From Bacteroidia bacterium (GTDB taxonomy: Bacteria > Bacteroidota > Bacteroidia > J057), in contig JAUIGE010000015.1 in NCBI GenBank assembly GCA_030430205.1, positions 62,001-126,000 on the forward strand: DNA of 64,000 nt. The letters are read 5' to 3'. Within the stretch, counting starts at the first letter, position 1. The number at the start of each line of letters is the position of its first letter. This document shows, in pieces, positions 17,136 to 26,164 of the stretch. A program made the position numbers and the translations under genes. The notes beneath the pieces were generated by a model. That model searched no databases. It was not told the origin of the DNA and was given only the letters and a program-made list of their open reading frames with translations.

Positions 17136-18158
17136 ATGAAAACAAACATATATAAAACCGCCATTCTCCTCCTCTTCTCAGGTCTCTTTTTCAGCCTGAC
17201 GGCACAACCCACCGTGGATGTATGCCTACGCAAGACTGCGACCAATCTCGAAGTCGTCATTACTTCCAATGGAAGTTTCACCGGCCTTGTCTCCAACATT
17301 CAGTTGACGATCAAGTGCAGCGACCCCACTGTAACTTATGGCTCCCCTGGTGATTTACAGCTATTTTGTACCATGGCCAGAGGAGGAGATGAAGTAGTCT
17401 CAGGAGGCGTTTCGTACCAAAAATTTGGAGGAATTGGTTTCCTGACGCTCACTACCCTGGGCATCAGCTGGGCTACAGGCACAGAGACAGTCTTATTTAC
17501 CATTGTGCCTTCGAGCCTCACCCCTACCTTCGAAATCGTAGATGACAGCTGGACTGCCTCCAACAATGGCGCCTATTATACAGAGCTTAACGCCCTGGAC
17601 AAGACCGGCGACATCATCATCTGCGGAGCTACGCTTCCTATTGAAGGCCTGCAATTGCAGGTAGAGAAGCGATCAGGACAGGATGTCCTGCTTCAGTGGG
17701 CTACCGAAAAGGAGGAAGTGGGAAGCACTTTTTTGGTGGAAAAGAGAGGACCCAATGGCGGATTTTCTCCCCTGGCAGAGTTGCAGGCAAATGGCTCTGA
17801 TAGCTACGAATTTGTAGACAGCAGCCCCCTGCATGCCGTCAATTACTACCAGATCCGCCAGATCAATCCCAATGGAAATGAGCTCCTGAGCAATCTGGTT
17901 GAAATTTTCAGCGAAGGAAAAACGGGTTTTTTGCTCTACCCCAACCCCGCCCGGGATGAGACCCTGATCCAACTGGGAGAAATCAACTCCGCGGAAAAAC
18001 AGGTGTTTTTACATAATAGCCTCGGACAGCTTGTATATTCATTTAAAACAACTGAGTCCCAAATTCGCCTCAAATTGAAAGGCCTCACGGAAGGCATATA
18101 CCATGTCAAGGTTGAAATGTTGGGAGAGGTTTGGGAAAGAAAATTGGTAAAATTGTAG
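17136..18158 (+). CDS. T9SS-exported protein, cohesin/anchor-like, with C-terminal sorting domain
   Basis: 340 residues: signal peptide (MKTNIYKTAILLLFSGLFFSLTAQ), a beta-rich N-terminal half (residues 25-165) resembling the anchor domains found in many T9SS cargos, a fibronectin-like stretch (LQLQVEKRSGQDVLLQWATE) and a C-terminal type A sorting domain. The sorting domain runs from LLYPNPARDETLIQL through LGQLVYS, LTEGIYHVKV and ends ERKLVKL. The protein should cross the outer membrane by T9SS and be released or attached to the surface. An interaction with the preceding dockerin-like protein is possible but unproven. Confidence 0.85.
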   Translation: MKTNIYKTAILLLFSGLFFSLTAQPTVDVCLRKTATNLEVVITSNGSFTGLVSNIQLTIKCSDPTVTYGSPGDLQLFCTMARGGDEVVSGGVSYQKFGGIGFLTLTTLGISWATGTETVLFTIVPSSLTPTFEIVDDSWTASNNGAYYTELNALDKTGDIIICGATLPIEGLQLQVEKRSGQDVLLQWATEKEEVGSTFLVEKRGPNGGFSPLAELQANGSDSYEFVDSSPLHAVNYYQIRQINPNGNELLSNLVEIFSEGKTGFLLYPNPARDETLIQLGEINSAEKQVFLHNSLGQLVYSFKTTESQIRLKLKGLTEGIYHVKVEMLGEVWERKLVKL

Positions 18159-18493
18159 GAAGAGGGAGGAAGTGAAATCCCAATCATACTACTTGACAAA
18201 GTAGTCATACCTCCTTTTTTGACAGGATGACAGGATTTACAGGATTAACAGGATGCCATTTGTTTTTCTTGTAAATCCTGAAAATCATGTTTGTCCTGTC
18301 TAATTCTTCTCTTCAGTTTGGCTAAGCAGGCAATATGTCTGGCAGGATGAATCCCAATAGTCTTCACTTCTAAAATCCTTATTCCTTGTTCCTTGTTCGA
18401 CATTCTTAAACCTCTCTAAGACAAGAAGGCAATGCACTTCCAGATTGTTCACAACCGACAAAATGAAATACACCCCACAGTTTGTTATCAGCG
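18159..18493. repeat. gene-free spacer with ACAGGATT-type interspersed repeat
   Basis: This 335-bp stretch lies between convergent genes and holds no credible gene. It contains a 7-bp hairpin with a GACA loop (18188-18205) followed by a T-run near 18214, which may be a weak terminator. From about 18220 comes a run of GACAGGATGACAGGATT-like units, mirrored by AATCCTGAAAATCATG and TTTGTCCTGTC up to about 18300, giving an imperfect inverted repeat. The rest is unremarkable. Confidence 0.6.
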
Positions 18494-20068
18494 TCAATTC
18501 TTCCCTCCTTTCCGCAAAAAATCAATTACCACCAAGCGAACATCCTTATAAGGGTCATCAGCTCCTTCAGGGCGTAGGATATGTTTTATCCCTGGATTTC
18601 CTTCTGTAAGAAACTCCAGGTTTTTTTCCAGGCCCTTGAGGAGAAAAGCAGGCATGGCGATGCGGTAGGTTTTGTTCACATCAAGGACTTCATCACCGAT
18701 TTTGAAGGTTTTTCCTTCCCAGCTGATGTTGTAAACCTGGAGGTAGCCTCCGCTGCCTTTGTTGATCCCGAGGCCGGGATCGAGGATCTCGGCCAACAAT
18801 TTGCCGGTCATTTCCACCACAAATACTTCTCCCCCAAAAGGCAACATGCGCAGCACATCATACTCGGTAATGGTGCCGGAAAGTACATCGTCTATGCGGA
18901 TGGAACCGCTATTTACCAGGCCTGCATCGGCAGAATCTGACTTGCCGGTATAAAAAGCCTCCGCGACCATGATGCCCATATTGGTAGGGCGAAAGCGGTT
19001 GTTGCTTTCTCTTCCATCGAGTGGTGTCTTCAGTTTGGTGACGACTTTTTTGATGTCAAAACCTTCTTTTTTGAAGCCTTCGGCCGCGATTTTCTCCCAT
19101 TTATCTACAACAGCATTCAAGCTGCTGTCCATAGGGATGCTTTCATTCAGTTGAATGAGTTCCGATCCCACCGACACCCTGGCGCGCGCGCCATCATATA
19201 CCAGCTTATGCACATAAGCTGATTTGGCGTTGGCATCTGCTTTTGCGATGACCACATTTCCCACTTTTTCTATATGATTTTCATGCTCATGGCCGCCCAT
19301 GATGAGGGCCAGTTGCGGAATCTTTTTTGCCAAAATACGGTCTTCCTCTATAGACAAATGGGTGAGCCCCACCACAAAATCCGTTTTGTCACGGATATAT
19401 TCGTAGGTCATTTGGGCATCTTCATAGATGTCGTGGTATTTCACATAGGCCTGCTTATTGGCAGGGAGGCAGACACTGATGATGCCCATGCGAATCGCAG
19501 GGCCGGAAGTGGCAGGAATTTGAATGATTTTATAGGGTTGGATAGGCTTTATTTCAAAGTCTTTTTCCTTGTTAAAAGGAGCTATCCACTTCGTGCCATG
19601 CTGGAAGGTATTGCTGCTGATCCACTCAAATTCAGACTCATTGATCCTTTTCTGCAAATCTTCCACATCCAGGTCAAACTCATGGTTGCCAAAACCCACA
19701 TAGTCCACACCTGCCTGGTTCATGGCATCCACCATTTGAGCCCCCATGATCCTATTTCCTTTGATCTTGACGGTGCCCAGCACAGAGGGATTCAAAAAAT
19801 CCCCCGCCATGACGGTCAGCACCGGATTTCCTCTTGTGAGTAAATCTTTCCGCAGACTTGCCACCCGGGCCATGCCTCCTACGGTGCCGTCTTCCAATGC
19901 GCCGATCTCATACACATCATTGATGTGCAGGAAGGTGAGCTCTGCTTTGGGCGGAGCCTCCATGGAAAATCCCGTCATCGGGACCGTATTCTCCGTACTT
20001 TCGGTGCTCTTACAGGCGAAGATGCTGATACATACAAAAAGGATTATAACATAGCGGGTATTTTTCAT
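18494..20068 (-). CDS. 5'-nucleotidase / UshA-like metallophosphoesterase lipoprotein
   Basis: 524 residues from the ATG at 20068; this start places a lipobox (SIFAC-K) 18 residues in. The N-terminal calcineurin-like domain has the dinuclear-metal motifs LHINDVYE (D-x-H variant), MAGDFLN, GFGNHEFD, and GGHEHENH. The C-terminal 5'-nucleotidase domain has NSGSIRID and YDVLRMLPFGGEVFVVEMTG. It probably dephosphorylates nucleotides or related esters at the periplasmic face or cell surface. The first metal motif reads HINDVYE rather than the commoner HTND-H, which is a recognised variation. It is divergent from the gene at 20129, with 60 bp between starts. Confidence 0.9.
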   Translation of the reverse strand: MKNTRYVIILFVCISIFACKSTESTENTVPMTGFSMEAPPKAELTFLHINDVYEIGALEDGTVGGMARVASLRKDLLTRGNPVLTVMAGDFLNPSVLGTVKIKGNRIMGAQMVDAMNQAGVDYVGFGNHEFDLDVEDLQKRINESEFEWISSNTFQHGTKWIAPFNKEKDFEIKPIQPYKIIQIPATSGPAIRMGIISVCLPANKQAYVKYHDIYEDAQMTYEYIRDKTDFVVGLTHLSIEEDRILAKKIPQLALIMGGHEHENHIEKVGNVVIAKADANAKSAYVHKLVYDGARARVSVGSELIQLNESIPMDSSLNAVVDKWEKIAAEGFKKEGFDIKKVVTKLKTPLDGRESNNRFRPTNMGIMVAEAFYTGKSDSADAGLVNSGSIRIDDVLSGTITEYDVLRMLPFGGEVFVVEMTGKLLAEILDPGLGINKGSGGYLQVYNISWEGKTFKIGDEVLDVNKTYRIAMPAFLLKGLEKNLEFLTEGNPGIKHILRPEGADDPYKDVRLVVIDFLRKGGKN

Positions 20069-20128
20069 GATTTTGCAGGTTTTAGTGTTTCTCAATTTAA
20101 TTCGAAATAAATTTATCACAAAAATACG

Positions 20129-20836
20129 ATGAAATCCTTCCTATTCCCCCTTTTCCTCTTCCTCCACTGCTCTCTCTTTGGGCAAATGAACGGAGCGGAA
20201 CTTCTCCAAAAAAGCATTCAATACCATGATCCTCAGGGAGAATGGGCTGAGTTTCAGGGCATGTTTTTCTTTGAATTTGAAAATACAGAAGGCCTTCGAA
20301 AACCTTCAACGGTGTTGATAGACCTGCCCAATCATATTTTCCGTCAGGTAGATGGGCGTAAGGAAAAGGAGATCGTTCGCTTTGAAGGCAGGGACACCTG
20401 CTATGCCACGATGGGAGGAAGAGCCGATTTTTCGGCTGAAGATGCGGAAAAATTTCGTTTACGCTGCGCCGATGTGCAGATGTACAGGGATTATTATACC
20501 TACCTCTATGGCTTGCCCATGAAACTGACCGATCCGGGTGCGATCATTCAGGAAAAGGTAATTGACACCACTTTTTTTCAGGAAAAATACCTGGCTATCA
20601 AAGTTATGTATGAGCCGGAAGTGGGGGATGAAATATGGTTTTTTTATTTTGACCCTACCACTTATGCCTTGAAAGCCTACCAGTTTTACCGGGATGAGGA
20701 AAGCAAAAAAGGAGAGGTCATCCTGCTTTCTGCCGAATATCGCTACCGCAACCTGCGTATTCCGCGGCACCGCAGCTGGTATGTTTTCCCGGATATCAAA
20801 TTTCTGGGGACAGATAGGCTGGAGAAAATCGAGTAG
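20129..20836 (+). CDS. exported protein of a Bacteroidota family (DUF6503-like)
   Basis: 235 residues with a signal peptide (MKSFLFPLFLFLHCSLFG). The mature part is beta-rich and fits the LolA-like/DUF6503 pattern: helix NGAELLQKSIQYHDPQGEW, then a strand-rich sheet, a YRDYYTYLYGLPMKL block and a YFDPTTYALKAYQFYRDE strand pair. Family assignment is by resemblance only. Such proteins may bind lipids or hydrophobic ligands in the periplasm; no catalytic residues are evident. It is followed 30 bp later by the SGNH/PKD gene. Confidence 0.6.
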   Translation: MKSFLFPLFLFLHCSLFGQMNGAELLQKSIQYHDPQGEWAEFQGMFFFEFENTEGLRKPSTVLIDLPNHIFRQVDGRKEKEIVRFEGRDTCYATMGGRADFSAEDAEKFRLRCADVQMYRDYYTYLYGLPMKLTDPGAIIQEKVIDTTFFQEKYLAIKVMYEPEVGDEIWFFYFDPTTYALKAYQFYRDEESKKGEVILLSAEYRYRNLRIPRHRSWYVFPDIKFLGTDRLEKIE

Positions 20837-20866
20837 TGTCAGGAATCAACCCCAACCATAAAAATC

Positions 20867-22123
20867 ATGAAAAATATCCTTTTTTCCCTTGTTTTTTGCC
20901 TTGCTCCATTGAGCCTATTTACCCAAAACAAACAGGTTTTATTTCTTGGCAATAGCTATACAGGCGTCAACAACCTGCCTCAGATCATCCAGGATCTGGC
21001 CCTTTCTGCTGGCGACAGCATGACTTATGAAGCCCATACTCCAGGCGGTCGCCGCCTGATGCAGCACGCCGGCGATGCTGTCGTACATACCAAAATCCGG
21101 TCTCAAAATTGGGATTTTGTGAGCATACAGGCACAAAGTCAGGAGCCATCATTTCCCCTGGGACAGGTACAGGCAGAGGTTTTCCCCTTTGCCAAAGCCC
21201 TCTGTGACTCCATCCGTGCCAATGATGCATGCAGCATGCCTGTGTTTTATATGACCTGGGGCAGAAAAAATGGCGATGCCCTCAATTGCGGCTTTTGGCC
21301 ACCCGTATGCACCTATGCAGGAATGGATAGCCTGCTGAATTTGCGCTACCGCTTTATGGCAGATGAAAACGATGCGCTCGTATCACCAGCCGGAGCTGTC
21401 TGGCATTACATACGGGACAATTATCCGCACATTGAGTTGTATACAGCCGATGAGTCACACCCCTCTGTGGCGGGTTCTTATGCTGCCGCATGTGCCTTTT
21501 ACAGCATCATCTTTCGAAAAAGCCCCAGGCTTATCACGAACCGGCTTTCCCTGGTTGACAGTATAGCTGTCCAGATCAGAGATGCTGCGCATCTGGTTGT
21601 ATTTGATAGCCTGTCTCAATGGAATGTAGGAAAATACGATCCCGTGGCAGCCTTTGACTTCGTGCATACAGATTCTGTTTTCAGCTTTTCCAACCAATCT
21701 AGCTGGGCAGACAGCTATTTCTGGGACTTCGGAGATGGTCAAACATCTACTGATCCCCAAGCTGTACACCATTATGCCATGGGCGGAAGTTATCAGGTAA
21801 CATTAATAGCAGAAAAATGTGGAAGGCAGGATAGCCTGGTCAAAACTGTTAGTTTTTCCGGTACAGGAATCGAGCAAGAGGCAGTTGCCACTGCGCTGCA
21901 TTTTTCTCCCAATCCTGCAGATAGTTTCCTTTTTTTGGAAGAAATTTGGCTGGGAAATGTGAAAGAAATTATTATTTTAAACCTAACAGGTTCGCAAGTA
22001 GCTGATTATCAGCTTAGAAGCGATAACAGGATTGACATTTCCCGCCTTCAGGCGGGTGTTTATCTGCTAAAAATTCGGGACCTCAAGGGTCACTGGTATG
22101 TAGCAAAATTCATCAAAAAATAA
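20867..22123 (+). CDS. secreted SGNH-hydrolase-like protein with PKD and T9SS sorting domains
   Basis: 418 residues: signal peptide to about residue 19, then an SGNH/GDSL-like domain opening VLFLGNSYTG (nucleophile Ser in GNSYT). It carries DESHPSVAGSYAAACAFY, where Asp/His of the catalytic dyad are expected. A PKD domain follows (SYFWDFGDGQTS, then HHYAMGGSYQVTL) at about residues 255-330, and then a type A T9SS sorting domain (LHFSPNPADSFLFL, ending YVAKFIKK). Likely a secreted esterase or carbohydrate deacetylase-like enzyme; the substrate is unknown. Confidence 0.82.
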   Translation: MKNILFSLVFCLAPLSLFTQNKQVLFLGNSYTGVNNLPQIIQDLALSAGDSMTYEAHTPGGRRLMQHAGDAVVHTKIRSQNWDFVSIQAQSQEPSFPLGQVQAEVFPFAKALCDSIRANDACSMPVFYMTWGRKNGDALNCGFWPPVCTYAGMDSLLNLRYRFMADENDALVSPAGAVWHYIRDNYPHIELYTADESHPSVAGSYAAACAFYSIIFRKSPRLITNRLSLVDSIAVQIRDAAHLVVFDSLSQWNVGKYDPVAAFDFVHTDSVFSFSNQSSWADSYFWDFGDGQTSTDPQAVHHYAMGGSYQVTLIAEKCGRQDSLVKTVSFSGTGIEQEAVATALHFSPNPADSFLFLEEIWLGNVKEIIILNLTGSQVADYQLRSDNRIDISRLQAGVYLLKIRDLKGHWYVAKFIKK

Positions 22124-22220
22124 TTTTTTCATCTCCTACCCAACCAGAGAACAGATCAGAGCGTGTGTTGATTTGAATGGCCTTCAAACAAAATTATTCT
22201 TAATTTTAAATCGACACAAA

Positions 22221-24251
22221 ATGAAACGAATTAGTCTTTTACTCTTTCTCTCTCTGGCACTTCTGGCCGGACTCCAGGCTCAGGTAGTAGTCGTTTATGG
22301 ATATGTGACAGCCAATGGCGTTGGCGTCAACAACTACCCTGTAACCATCACAGGTGCTGGCCCAATTAGCTACACCAACACCGTCATGACAGGTAGCAAT
22401 GGCTATTACTCAGACTCTGTTACAGTAAACACCACCCAAGGCAGCTTTACCGCCTCCCTCGTAGATTGCCATGGCAATATCCAGGCTGATTCTGGCTTTT
22501 TCAGCCCTCCCAATTACAGTATGCCCGCCCTGAACCTGGACGCATGTCCCCGCACAGGAGGTGGCGGCTGCCAGGCTGCTTTTACCTACACAAACACAGG
22601 TGGCGCACTCAACGTTTTTCAGTTTACTGATCAGTCAAGCAGTGGCAATCCCGGAAGCCCAATCAGCAGCTGGTCCTGGGACTTTGGAGATGGCGGTACC
22701 AGTACTGCCCAAAACCCTGTCCATACCTATACCAGCTCAGCAAATTCTTTTACTATTTGCCTCATCGTATCAGATATGTCAGGCTGCTCAGATACAACTT
22801 GCCAGACTGTGAGCATTGTCTCACCCAACCCCTGCTCCGCTGCTTTTGGCTACCAGAGAGGTTCAGGAAATCAAGTAAGTTTCTTCAATAATTCAAGCGG
22901 TGGAATTCCTCCTTATGTTGTATCATGGAATTTTGGAGATGGCAATACTGCTTTTGGTAGCAACCCTAGCCATACCTACGCATCAGCGGGAACCTATACG
23001 GTTTGTATGGTTATTACTGATGGAGGTGGATGTGTAGACTCCACTTGCCAGTTGGTTACCCTAAGCAGTAACCCTTCTTGCAGCGCAAACTTCAGCTTTC
23101 AGCCAAGTGGTCTCGGCGTTCAATTTATAGATCGCTCACAGGGCGTTTCGGTTTTCGCCACAAACAGCTACAGCTGGAACTTTGGAGATGGAGGGACAAG
23201 TAACGTTCAAAACCCTTCGCATACCTATGCTGCCAGCGGCACCTATACCGTATGTCTGTATTTCACCTCTGTTGGAGGGGGCGTGACTTGCACAGACACT
23301 ATGTGCCAGGTGATTACCCTGACCAATACAACCAATAATGGCGTGATCCTCGGCCAGGTATTTAAAGCCAATTCAGGCGCTGACAGCGTGATGGTATGGC
23401 TGATTGAGCATGATGCTACAGCGGGCACGCTAACAGCGATTGACTCAACCATCACTCACGGAACGCCCATCAGCGGCGCTGGGTTTTATACATTCTCTAA
23501 CCTCCCCGCCGGCAACTACCGCACCAAAGCGGCCCTTATACCTGGTGATGCCGATTATGCCAACTACCTTCCGACCTACCATGACAATGACCTTATGTGG
23601 AACAATGCCACAGTCATTGGCCTGGCTGCCAATGGCACAGCTACTGCCAACATCAATTTGGTTGCAGGAAACAATCCTGGAGGACCTGGCTTTATCGGTG
23701 GCCTGATTTCTCAGGGAGCCAACAAGCGCGATCCAGGCGATCCTCTTGAAAATGTATATGTTTATCTGCTTGACAACAATGATGCAGCGGTAGCATATAC
23801 CCAGACAGATGCTCAGGGAGAATATGGATTCAGCAACCTCGCTTATGGCACCTATCGTGTACATGTAGAGATTTTAGGCAAAAACTATACAGATCAATAC
23901 ATCACCCTTTCCAGCGCCTCCAGCGCTGTCACCAATGTCAACTACGCCGTTAACTCTACGGATGTGGAAGTGACCACCGCACTTGAGCTGCCAACATTTG
24001 GCAGGGTGATGAAACTGTATCCGAATCCGACTTCCGGCGAATTGTACATCGAGCTTTCCCTCGATCAGGCCATAGAGCTGGAAATCCAGCTGATAGATAT
24101 GCTGGGTCGCAGCCAGCTAAGCCAGCAAAACCAACTGGCAGCAGGAGATCAAAAGCTTCAGCTTAATTTGAATAATTTGAGCAGAGGCGTATATTTCCTA
24201 AACCTTAAGGCTGATAATCAGATCATTAGCCAAAAGGTTGTGGTTGAATAG
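22221..24251 (+). CDS. multi-PKD secreted protein with T9SS sorting domain
   Basis: 676 residues from the ATG at 22221 (signal peptide MKRISLLLFLSLALLAGLQA). An N-terminal transthyretin-like module is followed by three PKD domains, each with the WxFGDG core (WSWDFGDGGTS, SWNFGDGNTA, SYSWNFGDGGTS) and a Y-x-C/V strand. Two carboxypeptidase-regulatory/SdrD-like modules come next (GVILGQVFKANSGADS and FIGGLISQGANKRDPGDPLE). A type A sorting domain begins at LYPNPTSGELYIELSL. Non-enzymatic: probably adhesion or matrix material. A strong AT-rich inverted repeat follows its stop. Confidence 0.88.
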   Translation: MKRISLLLFLSLALLAGLQAQVVVVYGYVTANGVGVNNYPVTITGAGPISYTNTVMTGSNGYYSDSVTVNTTQGSFTASLVDCHGNIQADSGFFSPPNYSMPALNLDACPRTGGGGCQAAFTYTNTGGALNVFQFTDQSSSGNPGSPISSWSWDFGDGGTSTAQNPVHTYTSSANSFTICLIVSDMSGCSDTTCQTVSIVSPNPCSAAFGYQRGSGNQVSFFNNSSGGIPPYVVSWNFGDGNTAFGSNPSHTYASAGTYTVCMVITDGGGCVDSTCQLVTLSSNPSCSANFSFQPSGLGVQFIDRSQGVSVFATNSYSWNFGDGGTSNVQNPSHTYAASGTYTVCLYFTSVGGGVTCTDTMCQVITLTNTTNNGVILGQVFKANSGADSVMVWLIEHDATAGTLTAIDSTITHGTPISGAGFYTFSNLPAGNYRTKAALIPGDADYANYLPTYHDNDLMWNNATVIGLAANGTATANINLVAGNNPGGPGFIGGLISQGANKRDPGDPLENVYVYLLDNNDAAVAYTQTDAQGEYGFSNLAYGTYRVHVEILGKNYTDQYITLSSASSAVTNVNYAVNSTDVEVTTALELPTFGRVMKLYPNPTSGELYIELSLDQAIELEIQLIDMLGRSQLSQQNQLAAGDQKLQLNLNNLSRGVYFLNLKADNQIISQKVVVE

Positions 24252-24255
24252 GATA

Positions 24256-24310
24256 TTTATTTTAATGGATTTACTAAACTTTGAAAGTTTAGTAAATCCA
24301 TTAAAATAAA
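24256..24310. terminator. long perfect inverted repeat / terminator
   Basis: 25-bp perfect stem (24256-24280 with 24286-24310); two further T-A pairs extend into the centre. It sits 5 bp after the PKD-protein stop and 14 bp before the sigma-factor start. It is AT-rich, so termination relies on stem length rather than GC. On the plus strand it is followed by an A-run, not a T-run, so it may instead be an operator or an RNA-processing hairpin in the leader of the sigma gene. Confidence 0.6.
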
Positions 24311-24323
24311 AAAACAAACTCTC

Positions 24324-24893
24324 TTGAACATTACCCCATCCATCCTCAAGGCATGTAAAAAAGGTGACAGACTGGCTCAATCCCAGCTGTACAGAGAATG
24401 CTTTAGCCTGATGAAGGGGGTTTGTATAAGATATGTAAAAAATGATGAGGAAGCCCGCGCATTGATGAATGCCGGCTTCCTCAAAATTTTGACCAAACTG
24501 GATACCTACAAAAGCCATGTTCCTTTTGAAGCATGGGCCCGGCGCATCATGATCAATACGATTATCGATCAGTACCGCAGGGACAAAAAATACAAGGAAA
24601 ACATCCGGGTGACCGACCTGGAAGAAGGCATCGACCTGGGGCGATCAGTAGACTACAACCATGCAGAGCAGCATTTTGATGCGGAAGAATTGATGGAATT
24701 GGTGAGGCGTCTGCCTCAGATGAGCCAGCAGGTTTTTAACCTCTTCGCTATTGACGGCTACAGCCATCAGGAAATCAGCGAAATGCTGGGCATGTCTACA
24801 GGCACATCCAAATGGCATGTGTCATTTGCCAGAAAAACGATCATCGAACAGTTGCAAAAAAAAATGAAACCTGAAACGAAGCTATGGCTATGA
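24324..24893 (+). CDS. ECF-type RNA polymerase sigma factor
   Basis: 189 residues with a TTG start at 24324; the first in-frame ATG would remove part of region 2, so TTG is preferred. Region 2 is LYRECFSLMKGVCIRYVKNDEEARALMNAGFLKILTKLDTYK and PFEAWARRIMINTIIDQYRR. Region 4 is LVRRLPQMSQQVFNLFAIDGYSHQEISEMLGMSTGTSKWHVSFARKTI, a complete helix-turn-helix. The gene overlaps the next one by 10 bp (shared ATGGCTATGA), so the two are translationally coupled. Regulon and signal are unknown. Confidence 0.92.
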   Translation: MNITPSILKACKKGDRLAQSQLYRECFSLMKGVCIRYVKNDEEARALMNAGFLKILTKLDTYKSHVPFEAWARRIMINTIIDQYRRDKKYKENIRVTDLEEGIDLGRSVDYNHAEQHFDAEELMELVRRLPQMSQQVFNLFAIDGYSHQEISEMLGMSTGTSKWHVSFARKTIIEQLQKKMKPETKLWL

Positions 24894-26161
24894 AAGAACA
24901 GCACGAATTGGATCGCTTGCTGAAGGAAAAATTCGAAGGACGCGAATTTGACTTCCAGGAGGCCTATTGGGAGGAAGCTTCCGCGATGATCGCGGCGGCA
25001 GGCCTGCAGCAAAATAAGCCCTCAGGCTTATGGTGGCGTTGGCTGGCTGTCGACAGCTTATTGCTGTTGGTGATTGTAGCAAGCATCTTTTGGTTTCAGC
25101 CTTCAACCACGCTCCATGACATGGTCAATGATTCGTCCTTATCTATTGACAGTCAAGCTTCTACAGAAAATTCAAGCCTATTTTTTTCTGATCCTTCTTC
25201 AGCAGATATTTCACAGAAATCAGATAATAACAGGCTGAATAATACTTCAGATAAGCTTTCAGAAAACACTTTGGACAGCTCTTCGGATAATTCTTCGGAT
25301 AATTCTTCGGATAATTCTTCGGATAACTCTTTGGAAAAATCTTCGAAAAATGCTTCCACTCAAAAAGTGCTATCAGCCCATGAAGTTTCGAACAGCCTAG
25401 AGCTAAACAATGCAATAACATTAACATCTGAGCTTTCCGCAGAAAACCAACTGACACTTTCCCCACTTCAGTACCTGCTCTCACAAATCCAGACAACAGA
25501 CCAGCAACCCCATCAAGAACTTTCCCCTATCCTTTCTCTTTCGAAGAAAATAAAAAGGCACAATTGGGGCATCGCCTTCGGCCTGCAAAGTGCGCGCAGC
25601 TTCAACCCCATTGAGCAGGCTCAATGGAGCCACTGGCCGACCCTCGGCCTGACTTATAGCTATGCGCCTACTGCCCGATTCCGCCTGCTCAGCGGCCTGA
25701 TGCTGGAAAACCGCGCAGCTTTGTTCCAAAGTAAATCCTTCAACTCTACCCAACTGGGTTTTGGCAGAAATGAAGAAATCAGCCTGCTTTTACCCCAAAG
25801 CATGCACTACGCGGCTGTCCCACTTCAGCTTTCTTACCGCATCCAGGCTCGTCATAGCCTCGCTTTGGGTCTGCAGGCCGCCTACCTGCTCGATGTGCGC
25901 AGCACAATGGAAACACAGACCACCGATCCCTTTGGAAACATTTCCAGCCAAAGCGAAAAAGCCTGGGGCTATCGGCAGGGATTTCAACGCCTGGATGGCG
26001 GACTTTTGCTGAGTTATCAGTATCAGTTTTTGCCGCGCAGCATGCTCGTTTTGGAAGCCTACCAGGGCTTGCGGGATGTTACAAAAGATGACTTTTGGGA
26101 AAAAATGGATCAGGATCGCCAGACGCAATTGCGGGTGAAAGTGAAATGGAATTTATTTTAA
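24884..26161 (+). CDS. anti-sigma-like membrane protein fused to outer-membrane beta-barrel-like domain
   Basis: 425 residues from 24884 (an ATG at 24890 is an alternative). Residues 1-45 form an acidic amphipathic region (LDRLLKEKFEGREFDFQEAYWEEASAMI) like the cytoplasmic part of Bacteroidota anti-sigma proteins. One membrane segment follows (WLAVDSLLLLVIVASIFWF), then a Ser/Asp/Asn-rich linker with four SSDN repeats. The C-terminal ~200 residues alternate in beta-strand pattern (WGIAFGLQSARSF, LGLTYSYAP, PLQLSYRI, HSLALGLQAAYLL), as in outer-membrane porin-like domains. It could span the envelope and link an outer-membrane signal to the sigma factor it overlaps. Confidence 0.7.
   Translation: MAMKEQHELDRLLKEKFEGREFDFQEAYWEEASAMIAAAGLQQNKPSGLWWRWLAVDSLLLLVIVASIFWFQPSTTLHDMVNDSSLSIDSQASTENSSLFFSDPSSADISQKSDNNRLNNTSDKLSENTLDSSSDNSSDNSSDNSSDNSLEKSSKNASTQKVLSAHEVSNSLELNNAITLTSELSAENQLTLSPLQYLLSQIQTTDQQPHQELSPILSLSKKIKRHNWGIAFGLQSARSFNPIEQAQWSHWPTLGLTYSYAPTARFRLLSGLMLENRAALFQSKSFNSTQLGFGRNEEISLLLPQSMHYAAVPLQLSYRIQARHSLALGLQAAYLLDVRSTMETQTTDPFGNISSQSEKAWGYRQGFQRLDGGLLLSYQYQFLPRSMLVLEAYQGLRDVTKDDFWEKMDQDRQTQLRVKVKWNLF
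25280..25327 (+). repeat. in-frame 12-bp coding repeat (SSDN x4)
   Basis: Four tandem copies of TCTTCGGATAAT encode SSDN in the linker of the anti-sigma-like protein. Being a multiple of three, copy-number change would alter linker length without a frameshift. Confidence 0.85.
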
Positions 26162-26164
26162 GCC

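Noticed and set aside
25153-25496. Minus-strand open frames with repeated Glu-Leu-Ser units
   Set aside because: They are shadow translations of the SSDN coding repeat on the plus strand.
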